NCBI GenBank assembly: GCA_028583415.1
Contig: CM053266.1
Coordinates: 36,699,758-36,763,757, forward strand
Direction of reading: 5' to 3'
Length of the DNA: 64,000 bases
Source of the DNA: Protea cynaroides
Lineage: Eukaryota; Streptophyta; Magnoliopsida; Proteales; Proteaceae
The position numbers and the translations under genes were made by a program. Below the pieces are notes generated by a model. That model saw nothing but the letters and a program-made list of their open reading frames with translations, was not told the origin of the DNA and ran no database searches. Positions 35,086-47,600 of the stretch are shown one piece after another (the stretch's first letter is position 1; every line of letters starts with the position of its first letter).

Positions 35086-35616
35086 AGAGAAAGTGAAAGG
35101 TGGCCGTAGCATAGCATTACAGAACATACAAGAGTAACATACACGATTTTAGAGGTCTCATACACCCTGATATAAAAGAGGAATATTAACTATGCCACCA
35201 ATGCCATTTGTTTTGCTTATCTTGTTTAAAGAAAATAAGTGTAGCTTCGAGTTGTCTCTGAATCTGAAGCTTCCTTTTTTATATAATTAGGGAAACAGAA
35301 AATCAATTTTTGATAGATGTATTTCACCTCCCTTCCAACGGGGGTTTAAATTTATTTAAACTTTGGCTTTCTTTGCCTTGTTTTTATTTTTATTTTTTAT
35401 GTTCAACTTGTGCCATTAGGGTTTCTATGCTTTGGTCAACCGTTCTAAGAAATTGGGCATTCACTGCTCCACAACCCTATGAATCAAGCAAGAGCAAGCT
35501 AATACAGTTAGATGGGTACATTTTACTCTCTTTTTTTTCTTTTATTTTTGGAATTTTGGGAACCGTGAAAGTTAGTTTCCATTAGCCTACTCCAAGGCTT
35601 ATTGTGGCACGTAAAA

Positions 35617-35644
35617 GGGAAGGGAAGGGAAGGGAAGGGAAGGG
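35617..35644. repeat. (GGGAA)n repeat
   Basis: Five tandem GGGAA units. Confidence 0.9.
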
Positions 35645-36146
35645 GTGCAGCAAGTAGAAGGAAAAGCAAGAAAGGGGAAGGAAAATTGGTTTTAAAAAGG
35701 AATTTTAACTTTTGTAATCATTACTTGTATAATCGTTTGATTTACTTAAATTTCTTGTTATATTTTTCATATGTAAATTTTATTGTATTTTGCAATTGTA
35801 AAATTTAATAGCCAAATTTAGAATGATTTGGAATAGTGAGTCACGCTTGTTGATTACAGATTTTTTATTTTTTATTTTTTTATTTTAAATTTTTTTCTTG
35901 AGGTTGTTTGGTGGGGTGGGTTTTGGGGGGGGGAAGGGGAGGGTGGTGGTGGTTTGAAATTCCCTTGCAACCAAATGGAGTGGAGGTCGAAAATCAGCTA
36001 CAGATTGGACTATAGCAGAAGTAGATATTTAAACTGTCCCAAAAGCCGGGATGGATATTTTTTTTTAATCTTCGTAATTTACCCTGTTTTTCATTAAAAA
36101 AATTTACATCAAACAATCAAGGAACGAAATTAAAGAGCAATCATTT

Positions 36147-36399
36147 CTAGTTGCCCGAACCAGCACGACAATCAGAATAGCACTGGATGGCTAATGCTCC
36201 GCATCTCTGGGCAGTACATGGGGCAAAGTTGCAGTGCCGCTGCTGCTTCTTGCAAACGTCAAACCATGTTCACACATCTATACCTCTACATTGGCATCAA
36301 AGGTACCATCACTACCATAAGCTGTCTTCGAGATTCTAGCAAAAGATCGAGGAGCAACGAAATGTAGGTGAAAGCTAATAAAATACTACTTGATTTCAT
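36147..36399 (-). pseudogene. Broken gene for a small secreted cysteine-rich peptide (candidate)
   Basis: The minus-strand ATG at 36397-36399 opens a signal-peptide-like start (MKSSSILLAFTYISLLL). A different frame then reads ARISKTAYGSDGTFDANVEV and hits a TAG. After a further one-base shift comes a Cys-dense tail with the pattern CKKQQRHC, PCTAQRC, QCYSDC, ending at a TAG at 36147-36149. The blocks are collinear and would fit an ORF of about 84 codons, broken by two frame changes and one stop. I do not recognise the family. An unannotated intron or assembly error is an alternative to pseudogenisation. Confidence 0.35.
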
Positions 36400-36858
36400 C
36401 GTTGCAGCAACTGTTGGGGACAATGAAAGAGTGAGTCTAATTCACCCACTCCAGGCGTGTTTCTAATAATGCCCCCTCTCCTTCTCGTGTCTGTAGATTT
36501 CTGTAGTTTTCCCTGGTCTTTATCCTAGAAATATATTCGAAAAAAGTGAGAATTTTTTGGAATCACTAAAAAGAATTCAATATTCGGGTGACTAAATCGT
36601 ATACTTCAGTTCGGCCGAATTTACAACCATGCAGTCCCAAGTTATTATAACTTCAATCATTAGAAATAACTTGCGAGAGCTCTTAACGCTCAAGGTTTCC
36701 AATAAGCTGATGAAAATCTCATACCCCTCTGCAACTTTTTCTGAGGTAAGTGAAACTGGAAACAGAAATAACATTTTCTTCATAAAAAATAAAATAAAAA
36801 CTCAGGTCAAAAAGTGTTCCTGCTCAAGTATGTGAATCCTGAAGACTTGGGAGGGACT

Positions 36859-38481
36859 TTAATCTGGTGTTGCTGCTCCTTGATTGAGCTCTGCAAATCT
36901 CATGCCTACTCGCATGGAATGCTTCAGGAACTTCTCAGCACACCGGCGGACACACGTCTCTTCTTGTTTATCTAAGGACTTACGCCGAAAACTGTCAACA
37001 CAGTCGGTGAAACATCTCTCCACCAATGAATTATACATCCTTAGACTGCAAGTTAGTTATAAAAATGAAAAGGCAAAAATAAAAATGTCAGAATTTTAAT
37101 TAGTATAAATATTTTTAATCTACTCCAGTAAATATTTTAATCCCATCAAACTTGCAAGGAAATTCATTCATTCAGCTTGCATTTTAAACCTGACATGGAC
37201 AATAAGGAACCAAAATATAGAAACAAGGTTACAAGACCTACTCCAGTCTCAGAAAGTTTCAATCAAGAAATAACTTATATACGTTGCTTAACAATCCATC
37301 AGCCGACTGAAATTGTAACTGCTTCCAAATGTGCAATAAAAAAAAGTGTCAAGAGAGACTTTTGAAACGCAAAACAGTGACAAAATGACACTCGGATATG
37401 ATCAGAAAAATGACATCTGAACAAACTTTCATTCTGTTGCATAAACATAATCATTTAATACAAATTCAATGATTTCCCATCCATGTATAGATATGATGTT
37501 CAGTAGGTGTTGAAATTACGAATAATCTGGATCATTAATCAACTTCAAAGGAGTCTGAATGTTATAGCTAACTTAGCTTGTTGACAAGTTGTCGAAATAT
37601 TGATAATTTTGCAAATTTTGGCATCTACGTTGACTATACATTATACATGGTCGGTTAGAGGTCGAGATGGAACAAAACAGTTCATCTGTTGCCTTCGAGG
37701 AGGAAAAAAGTGGGCCGGCAGCCGGCCGCCAGGGGGGGTGGTTGTTGGGGTGTGTGGTGATCATCAAGAAACCTGCCTCAATGGGTCTCCAATGAAACGT
37801 TTAGAGTTCAAACTATCTTTTGACAACAGAACAGAATACCGAAAAATCAAAATCCAGTTTCTTCTCACTCAATCAGCCAGTGCACTGGATCATCAGCAGC
37901 AGATAACCCCATCCTCCCCCTGTATTTGGCCTCCCAATTCCGATAATCTGCTTTCGTTATTGTGATCCAAATAATTCTATCACTGAGTTTTAGGAATCCG
38001 CCTCGACAAATCCAATTAGAGTAAAGAAAAATTAGAGAAGAAGGTATGGTCTGGGGGTAAAGCCCACATCCCTAATCTTCGAGAGGCATATCACGCCATA
38101 TTTTCTGTTTTTCTTCTCTTCAGTAGACAAGCAGATTATACCAAAAGGTGGCTGATATTGAAGATGATAATAGACTTCAGCATTCACATGACAGTCCAGT
38201 CCGGTTGGATAAATAGAATGGAAGATCCAATCTTTATTTACAGACCGGACCTTATTTTCGACCAAGAATTTAGTTACTGGACATGGGAGAATTTGATCGA
38301 TGCCAATCTTGAGAATTTACATCACATCACAGCAGCCAAAACTCAATGGTGAAATCCAAACCAGCTAAAATAGTGAGAAAGAGTACCTGTCACGGATCTG
38401 AAGCTGGTCAATCATGGCCGACATTCTCAGCTTATCTTCTTCTGGTAGAGAATCCAGATCACCGAGCATACTCTTGTCCAT
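36859..38481 (-). CDS. TIM9: Mitochondrial import inner membrane translocase subunit TIM9
   Basis: Small intermembrane-space chaperone that pairs with TIM10 to escort hydrophobic carrier proteins to the TIM22 complex. Two coding exons, 38387-38481 and 36859-37045, are joined by a 1341-bp GT..AG intron in phase 2, giving 93 aa. The sequence shows the Tim9 start MDKSMLGDLDSLPEEDK, then RMYNSLVERCFTDC and TCVRRC. These form the twin CX3C motifs whose cysteines make two intramolecular disulfides. The end is RVGMRFAELNQ. I chose the Met at 38481 because it matches the family start. The frame stays open upstream to another ATG at 38568, adding 29 residues that do not resemble TIM9. The nearest gene on the upstream side is OEP16, divergently transcribed. 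Confidence 0.95.
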
Positions 38482-41400
38482 CTTATTCGATCGAGCGACT
38501 TGGGTTTTCCGATGAAGTTGCAATTGCTCTCCCACTAGGGGTATGAATACGTAGAGCCGGCGTCTCACCCTTAAACCCTAAAAATCGTGCGAAGGAATCG
38601 ACTGAGGTTCTGGGATGAGAGGATTTGAACTCCTGGATAAGTACAGTATTATATTAGTGGGAAAATATAGCCAATGGAAGCACCATCACTATTGGAAGGA
38701 GAAAAATCACCTTATGTTATCTAGTCCGTTCAATTGTGATCCAATGGTTGGAGTTTACTAGAGGAAATATCAATATGTTGGTATGTACACAATATATCGG
38801 ATGAATTCTAACCCTTGAATCACAACTGGATACCACCCAACAATGGAGGACCATAGAAGTCCCCATTGAAATCCCTTGCAACTAAAGCAGCTTGTTTTGC
38901 CACATCAACAACTAAGTCATGCATTATAAGTTTATAACCATTGGATAAACAGAGAATGACATGGATGAGAACCTATCTTAACAATATGTGGCCCAACAGA
39001 GGCACCCCCCTCCCCCTCCCACTCTTTTTATTTTATTTTATTTTATTTTATTTTAACTCCTCATGCTTTTCCATTAAGGTTCTTCTCTTTTTTGTGATTA
39101 CTATTTGAATTCTATGGAACTATTTCATGGAATCATAGTGCTTGGTATGATTCTTACACCTAATATCTTTGGGGAAATTCTTGTTGACCTCCTTTGTTTT
39201 TTGCCTATATGACATGACACATCCCTCGTTTGGAATCAATGTGCGGGTATCTCTGTTAGTTTGTAAGTTGTTACACTTAACTCCATTGTATTAGTTCTCC
39301 TCTGTTAAATTATGATGTACGTATTGTTGTAGTTTTTAAATGTTAAAGCTATTCCCTTGGTGTGTGAAGTTATGATTTTACTTTTACTATCATATCTTCC
39401 TCCAACTCATCTCCCTTCTCCACAAAACCCCTTTCCTTCTCCCACAAAAACCGTACCTTCTCCTGTTCCAATAGTCTCCTCCGTTCATCTTCAATGTTGA
39501 TCATATGCAGCGCCCATCGGTCCCAAATACAAATACCTCAAGGAACTCATACTTTGTTCCCCCCCCACGCGGGGCACGGCGAGACACACACACAAACCCA
39601 AAGAAAAAAAAAAGCCTTTAGGTCACCAAACTGATGACTATAACTTTTATCCCACTAACCATACTATTAGTGATCGGATCATATCCCTACTTTTTACTAT
39701 GCAAATCACGAAAATAGCCTTTAGGTCACCTTCAAAATCGACCACTAGTATGCAGCCATCACTTGTAGGGGCTTTCTGTCTTTCTTCTCAACGTTAGGGT
39801 CATATTCTGCCCCAAATACATTGGATGAACGCCAACCCAAAAGATCTACTCCAGTCACAGCAGCAAAACCTAGGGCAACTTTGATCATACCGATTTCCTT
39901 TTGGGCATGTGGTGGATCCTCTTTGCCTCCATTATTTGTCTGAACCCTTGAGTAAGTATCGAATTTTTCCACCAATGTTTCTTGGCAATAATGTTTTTGG
40001 GTAGGAGCACTCTCTCTCATGCGTAAGGAAACGATTGAACACATTTGCTATCAAAAACCATGTTAAAACTATATTTTTATGAAAAATGACCAGAATCAAA
40101 CAAGCGAATAAGTGCCTGCGGCCCTGCATAAAGCACTGTGCTACCGTAGGACAGAACGCGACGAGAAAGTGGGCTCTGTTCGCATCTTGAAAGGACATAA
40201 TTAATTGATGAACATGTACAAGAAACCACATACATTTTACACAGCTCATGAAGAATCTGTACAACGATGTAGCATTTCACATGTAGATCCATGGTAAAAC
40301 ATGGCGCCACGTGCACATCCGAGAATTGTTGTAACTAGAGGCTTTCCTCTTTTAGAAATATATGGTTAGATATTATCGGACGACCTAAATTCAAGATTTT
40401 CCTTATTTAGCCACTCTATACTTGATTTTCTTTTTTCGTTTGAGGTTATGATGAACTTTTTCCTTATAGCATAGATATCTGGGTTGATTTTGAAAAGACC
40501 GTTAAAAGATCATAGTTACAATAGTGCATTGCTGACCTATCAGCTATCTAGTCTCTTTTTTTTTTTGGGTAAGGAACTACCTAGTCTCTTATATTGAGAT
40601 TTAAAGCAATTTAAGGTCTAATTTGAAGCTATAAAAAAGGTTCTAAAGCCTTGGAGTCCTAGAAATATTATTGATGGGCATTTTTTTTTTTCTGTCACAT
40701 TGAAAAAGATGTTGTGGCATTTTTGACGGATCATGTTTGTTTTGCTGTAAAAATTTTCTGAAAATGATATTTCTTTTGGAGAGAAATTGTAACAATCATG
40801 GCAATGGCATGGTTAGAGGAATCTATCTTTGTATATACTTTTTAGTATCCAAATCTTCTTCTTCCAGAGATTCGAGAGGAAGGACTGCACCGCCTTTGGA
40901 TGGTTGATACATGAGATTCGAATGAATTCGAGCCTTCCATCCTAGTTGACATCTTGAGCCGACAAAGAGAGATCGACACTTAAAGGAATCTATCCTCGTA
41001 TATATTTTTTAGTATCCAAATCCTCTACTCCCTGGGAGGAGGGGCAATACCCCGTTAGGTGTCAGTCATCCAACAGGGTTGCTGCCCCTCCTCCCCAACC
41101 TTTGGGAGGAGAGGATGTGGATCATAGGTTTGTTTTAAAGGTATCATAATTCATAAGAGCGGAGATCTCCATTCATTTTTATGCGACTTTTTCCACGTTG
41201 CGTGGGGTTACAGTGGAGTACTACTCAAGAGAGTTGAGAGTTGAGAGTTGAGAGCTGAGATCTCAATCTGCGGAGACTGTAACCTGATCTTCTGATATCT
41301 TCTTAGATTCTTGTGCAGAGATTGGGGAGCAAGAACGGACGGTGCCGAATGCCCCGAGCAAGTCGGCAGACCATTTGATGCGACATCAGCGAAGAACTCA

Positions 41401-41664
41401 AGACGAGGCTATGACTCATCAAGAGTTTCGTCCGGGCTTTTAGGTAAAATCTAATACTAAACAACCGAGGAAAATGGGAATGTGGGGTCACAATAACAGA
41501 TACAGACACAAACTGAGGAATCGAGAGCATCACACTCGAAAGAGCAGACTAGTCGAAGTGAAGAATTGGTGATTGGTGCCTCGTAAAAAATTGTATGAAT
41601 TGCAGATTGTCAGGGCTTTCAGTTTTAGTTCCCTAGATCAGATTGTTAGTGGCAGAAGACGAGG
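38482..41664. other. Divergent intergenic region between TIM9 and OEP16
   Basis: Holds a (TTTTA)n repeat at 39025-39055, unrecognised minus-strand ORFs at 39745-40316, and a duplicated segment (40822-40856 and 40983-41030). It also holds a GC-rich hairpin at about 41034-41105 (GGGAGGAGGGGCA with its complement). No gene supported. Confidence 0.5.
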
Positions 41665-44600
41665 ATGCCGAGCAGCAGGTTTTCAGGTTCACTCTCATCC
41701 CCAAAGGTCGATTTTGTAATCGATATGGGAAATCCCTTACTTAACCGCACCGTCGATGGCTTCTTGAAGATTGGAACTGTAAAGTTTTTTTCCCATCTTC
41801 TTTTTCCTCTGTTTTCCCGTCCCCATTCAGTGTTCCACTTTTACCAATTTCGATTATTTTTTGGAGATTTTTCTATTTGTCTCTATATCGTTTCATGGGT
41901 TTTTTTTTTTTTTTTTTTTCTAAAATCTCGTCGTGATCTGTTCTTGTAGGTTGCAGCGACGAGAGTAGCGGCTGAGGAAACTTTTCACTGCCTTCGTCAA
42001 GGTCTTCCACCCATTTCTATGATTGCCTTATCTTTTCCCTTGGAAATGCTTTTCTATTTGCCTTCATCATCTGATTCCTCTCTCTCTCTCTCTATTTTTT
42101 TGATAGTAGATTTTTTTGGGGTATTAAGGTAATTTGAAGCCAACACAATCCCCACACCGAGGCCGGGTTGGCGTTGGACATACACATGTATAAATACATC
42201 CATGCATGCACGTATACATATGCCTTTCGTATAATATCTGTACAGGTACATGCATACATACATCCGTGGACCATAATACACAGATAGTCTTTTTTTCTTT
42301 ACTCCAATTTTCAGATTTACTAAATGAACCTCCACCGCTGCATGAATTACCATGGTTTAAGGTATTGGTATTCGATCGGTCGATTTGGTTCGGTGTTGGA
42401 CCTGGCTGATCCCTAATTCTAAACTATTTTAATACTATTTTAATGAGATCAGAAACACACGTATAGATTTCTCATTGAATCTGTACGGATAGGTTCGGTT
42501 TTGGATATGGCCAATATTATGTCCAATACCTGGATTTAGAACATTGCATATTACTACTGCAAGATTCATTAGCATGCTTGCATGGGGGAATCATATGCTA
42601 TTTGGGTGCTTGCATGGAGGGATCATATACTATTTGGTTCATCCATGTTTAGTTTCCATCTTAAAAGTTTGTAGTAGTAAGGGGGGAGGGTCTCTCACAT
42701 ATACAAGGCTTCCAAGGTTCCAGACTTAAGCAATGTGGGACTATTCCCAGCACTCCCCCTCATGTACTGCCTTCTTTTGGGTGACAGTACACGTGGCAAA
42801 TGTGATCCCACTTTTCGGTGACCGTGGCCCCTCTTTTGGGTGACCTTAATGAGGGAACCTGGAACTCTGATACTATTTTAAGTTTCTATTTGAAAAGTTC
42901 GAACCAGTGAGTGGAGCTCTGATACCTCGCAACAATTGGTGAATCTATGATGTTGGATCTTAACTTGCACTTTGCAGCATTTCTGTAGTTTTCATTTTGT
43001 CTATAGCACCTACCTATGGAGTAATTTTGTTTGTTCTTAGTAACATCTTACATGTTCATTCATTGTATTGGAGTTGCAAATTTGATGCATCAGCATGCAT
43101 GTTATACTGTTCATTGGTTAGTTTTGTCTCTATTTTTTCAATTTGGTAGGACATTATCTCTAACCTTATCATAACATCTGGTGCAGGGAGTGTTTCAGGA
43201 AACAAATTGGAGCACTCGGTAAGAAGTCCCGAAGCTCTTTCAATTATTATTATTATAGTTTAAAGTTCTTTCTAAATAGATCATGTGATAGTTATATATA
43301 TGCATAACAATCAAGAAATTATTTTTTGTTTTCGTGTCTTGGTTGGTTTGAGGGTTGAGTTAACAGTTAGGGGTTTTAAATTCAAAACCCACATACAGTC
43401 TTGATTTTGATTTATTGTCAATCTGATCAGATTTGGACCTGGATCTGATATGTTAGGCTAAAAATTAAGCAAGCATTTTGTCCACTAAAAAGCAATGCAC
43501 TTTCTAGTTAAAGTTCTCCATATTCTTTTCTTTATCAGCAATCCAGTAATTTATTACTTCTTGTTAAAATTCTGCAACTGAAATGGTCTCCCGAAGTACA
43601 ATGTGAATTTACTAAAACACGAAAAAAAAAAAAAAATGGAATTGTTTAGGATTCCTTGAACTTAAGTTTCACTTGAAAGAATCCATCTGACGATGAAGTT
43701 TCAGCCCCCATGTATTAATGTGCACGGTAGTCATGAGGTGGTCATTATCTTCCCTGCCTCCTATGTTGGTACCACTATGTCTTTCATTGATTCTCAACCC
43801 TATGGCTTGCACAGTCCATAGCATGTCTCCAAGCGATGCTTCATGCCAGATTTCTTGGTTGTTCTGGACTTTCAAAATAGTAGCCCTGAATTCACTTAAT
43901 GAAACTGAGCTTTAACATGGTTAGATTGGGATTAACGGAACTGATATCAGTCATTGGATTTCTCATTGTGCCTTTTGTTTTTCCCCAATAAAAAAAAGAA
44001 GGGAAGTGTCAAACAAAAATTAGGTTTTAGAGTATGACTATGCTGGCAACGGAAACAGTCCAGGTTTCAAATCATTGTATGTATTTGTAGGATATAGTTG
44101 ACGAAAAAGAATGATAATAACGCAAACAATTGGAATTTATGATCAGAAACTGCCTTTAGGCTTTCAAGCATACCTTTGTGAGTGAATATCTTGAAGGAAA
44201 CCCCTTCATATTTTATGCGTGAACATTTAAGATTGAAAATTGTCTGAAGTTATACATTAATAAATATCGGTAATTTGATTCATCTCTAAATGTTAGTTCT
44301 CCGTTGAATTGCAAAGTTGGACACTTGGACCATTTTTAACAATCTGAAATAGCACATTCTTTTTTAAGTCATGGGATCAATGTTTTAGTATTCAGTTTGA
44401 GGATTAGGATTGGTCTCTGCAAAAACTCATTCCAATCCAACCGGAATAGGAAATCGGGCTTGGTTGATTCAGATATGAATTGGCCGAATCGGCTATCCGA
44501 TCTCAATTCCTAAAACCTTGCATGGTATACAAGGAGATGCCTGTACTTATTTAATCATTTGGCTTCTGACAAAGATCTTCTAGATGGGACTTTTTTGGGG

Positions 44601-47600
44601 GGGGGGGGGGGGGATTTGAAAATGCACTACCATGCATGTCATGCCTCTTTTATAAGCCATATGTGGTACTGTTGACGATCATGAAAATGGTCTCCTCTAT
44701 GGTAAATTATCTGGGAATTTGTGGGACCTGGTTTACATTAAAATCAGAAGACTAGGCATGATTAGAAGGTCTGGAATCACTATATTATGGAGGTCTTAGT
44801 TGACCATCTTTCTGATGAAAGAAGACTCCTATTATATTGTACTTCTTGTTTGTGTTGTTTTTTCTTCAGACTGAATCAGAAAACACAAATGCGAATAATA
44901 CGTTTTCTACTTCTACTGATGAATGTCTCTGTAATTGCAGCTAAAGAAGATGTGCAAGGAGGGTGCTCATTGGGGTAAGCCTGAGTAAATATACAGATGT
45001 TTAACCCTGATGATTTGTCTGCAGCGTGTGATAATGTGGTTGCAAAATGTCTGCATTGATTTCTTTAGTTCTACAAAGGGAGATAGCTCAATACACAATC
45101 TCTTTTATCACATTTGCAGGGACTATAGCTGGTGTCTACGTAGGAATGGAGTATGGGATGGAGAGGATCCGTGGCAGAAGAGACTGGGTAATTTCTTCGC
45201 TGGATTACTGATGTTTCTGCCTGTTTTTGTGTGTGTGTGTGTGTGTGTGGCTAACCCTTTTTCTTTAATCCCAATAAAAATATTTCAGCCTGTGTATCCT
45301 AGCAGTGATTGCTGCCACCGCTGATATTAATACTTATTCTTTTCAACATTGCTCAATACACAGATTTCTTTGGTCAGGACTCAGAAGCACTCTTGCATTG
45401 TTTGACCTTTTCTTGAAAGCTAGAAAAGAGTTTCTTACTTTAATTTTATTAAAATTTTTTAGTAATTTGTTATAGAGGTGGTCTCTTTTAAAGGAATCAT
45501 GCCTTCCCATTGACCCATCTAACCTATTGTTAATAGCCAATACCGCTGTTGGATGTATGGCTAAATTTCCAAGGAGAGCGTGATAATTTAGCATAGATAA
45601 ATTAGGCTATTTATAAAAATAAAAAATAAAAAAAAATTAACATACATAAATTAGGCTAATTTTTTTTATAAGAGTTGAATTTATTTAACATAGATAAAAT
45701 AGGTTAATGCAAATCCCAAAAAGAGAAAAAGTCTCTAGGGTGAATAGCTGCAGTCCTGATGTTTAATGCATATCAGCGGCAGCACTGCATTTGTCTCCTC
45801 CTTCAGATGGTCCATGTTCATGTGGCAATCGTACTCTAGTACTCCTGTGTGATGCCGAAATTCTGTTTATTGGCTATAGTCAATGCTGGGTGCAACACCT
45901 ATTACAGTTTCCCATAGAGGTCATTTGACATAGCAAAGGTGTGGTCCATCATCTAAGACAGAGTAGATGCGAAGGTTCAGATCGAAGATCTTTGTGAGAC
46001 GGACCATGAATCTCGAGAATCAAGCATGGGGGTGTGTTAGCCCTTCCGCATTCTGACCTTGGGCCTGAAATCGGTCCTTTCTTTTTCTTGTCTTCTCTGT
46101 ATATTGAACAATATTCATTCCCTCACTTAAACGGCTAGTACTTCCATTAATATTAGATGCCATCCAGTCTCCAAGGTTCTTAATCTCAGTTTCGAGGCCA
46201 TTTTCGGCCAGCCTCGAATACGAGATATCCCAAAGTTTCAGTCGAAACTTATGTCGAAACCTAGATCGAAACCTAGGTTAAACCTGTGTTGAAACCTGCA
46301 AAAACCTGTCGAAATATGTCGAAACCTGTTTCAACAATTTCAACCCAAGGTTCCGTCTCAGATCTTGTTGAAACAGAGACAACTTGGACAAAGAACCATG
46401 CCAGTCTCATTTGTGGGGTCAAGAGTTGGTAGCTCAGCCATTTGTCTTTCAACTGAATTCTGCTGTTGGCTGCGTTCTTGTTTTGGTTGGGTGTTGCAGC
46501 ATGATGGTGAATGATTGTAGCAGATAGTAATGGTATGGGCGCATTCCCTCGATTTAAAAAAAACACTAATATTTTGTCAGTGATTCTAGCTTCTTCTGGC
46601 TAAAATATATGTGACAGAAAGAAAAAATCCCAAAATTTGTGAGGGTTAGCGATCTTGTAACAGTATGCCCAATATCCCAGCTTTGAGGGAGCCAAACATT
46701 TCCAGATGAAGGCATGAGGACATGTCATACAATTACATGGCTTTTGATAAGGATGCTGCATTCTCAGCAAAAATTGAATGGCTAATAGTATCTATAGTTA
46801 TGGTTTCATATATATGAAGACATAAGATGGTTCTTGGTGGCTTCAGGGTTTTCCGTATCAATTTCTGCACTGGGACTTGCTGAGTTGGTAGCCATACTGC
46901 CATTTCCTGTGGATTGGCAGATGGAACTGTTGTACAGCGTGAAGATGCCTGTTTTAGTTACAGGTGGATTGGCACGAAAGTACATCTTCTTGGGATATGA
47001 CAGTTGGGAAGATCCTGCTTCAGCTCCCTATTCTAGTTCTTTTCATTAGTTAACAAGATGTTGGATATCATGGTGACGGGTAACGCCTAAGTTCAGTAAA
47101 CTTACTATGGGATTTTGAACTGGGAAGAGTTTGGATCTAGGTTTCTCCCAAATGTTGGTGCTTTCTATTCTGAACCACCAACTTGGCATGTTGTCCATAT
47201 GCCTATTAGAAATCTTGATCTAAAGAAGAGCCATTCTTGAGGACACCGACGCATAGGACAGGTAATTCTCCAGTAAAGTTCTGCCGGTGAATCCAATTGA
47301 TGTGTGCACGCAGGCATATCTCTAATGCTGAGATTGCTCTGTTTGCAAGTGTAGAGATCTGTTGTCTTTGGAGTTACAGCACCAGATTGAGTTTTAAAAT
47401 GAATTAAATATCCTTGTATAATGAGTGAAAAATTGACAGAAGGTAGTTTCCGATGACAGCAACCACATATTGGAGATAGAGCAAGAAATGGGGTTAGATG
47501 GTTGTAAAATTCCCTAATATTGTGTTCACGTCTCTGTAAAGTTCAAAATTAGCCTAAATCATTTAAATTCATAAAAGAAATTACTTTCAGGTATATTTTC

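Larger units (their letters stand above)
35086..36858. other. Convergent intergenic region TGD2 to TIM9
   Basis: Contains 3' flanks, a GGGAA repeat, a repeat half-site ending near 35975, and a likely cysteine-rich peptide pseudogene at 36147-36399. Nothing else recognised. Confidence 0.5.

Noticed and set aside
38605..38645. tRNA-like T-arm on the minus strand (AGGAGTTCAAATCC..CATCCCA)
   Set aside because: No matching acceptor strand, D-arm or anticodon arm about 70 bases upstream.
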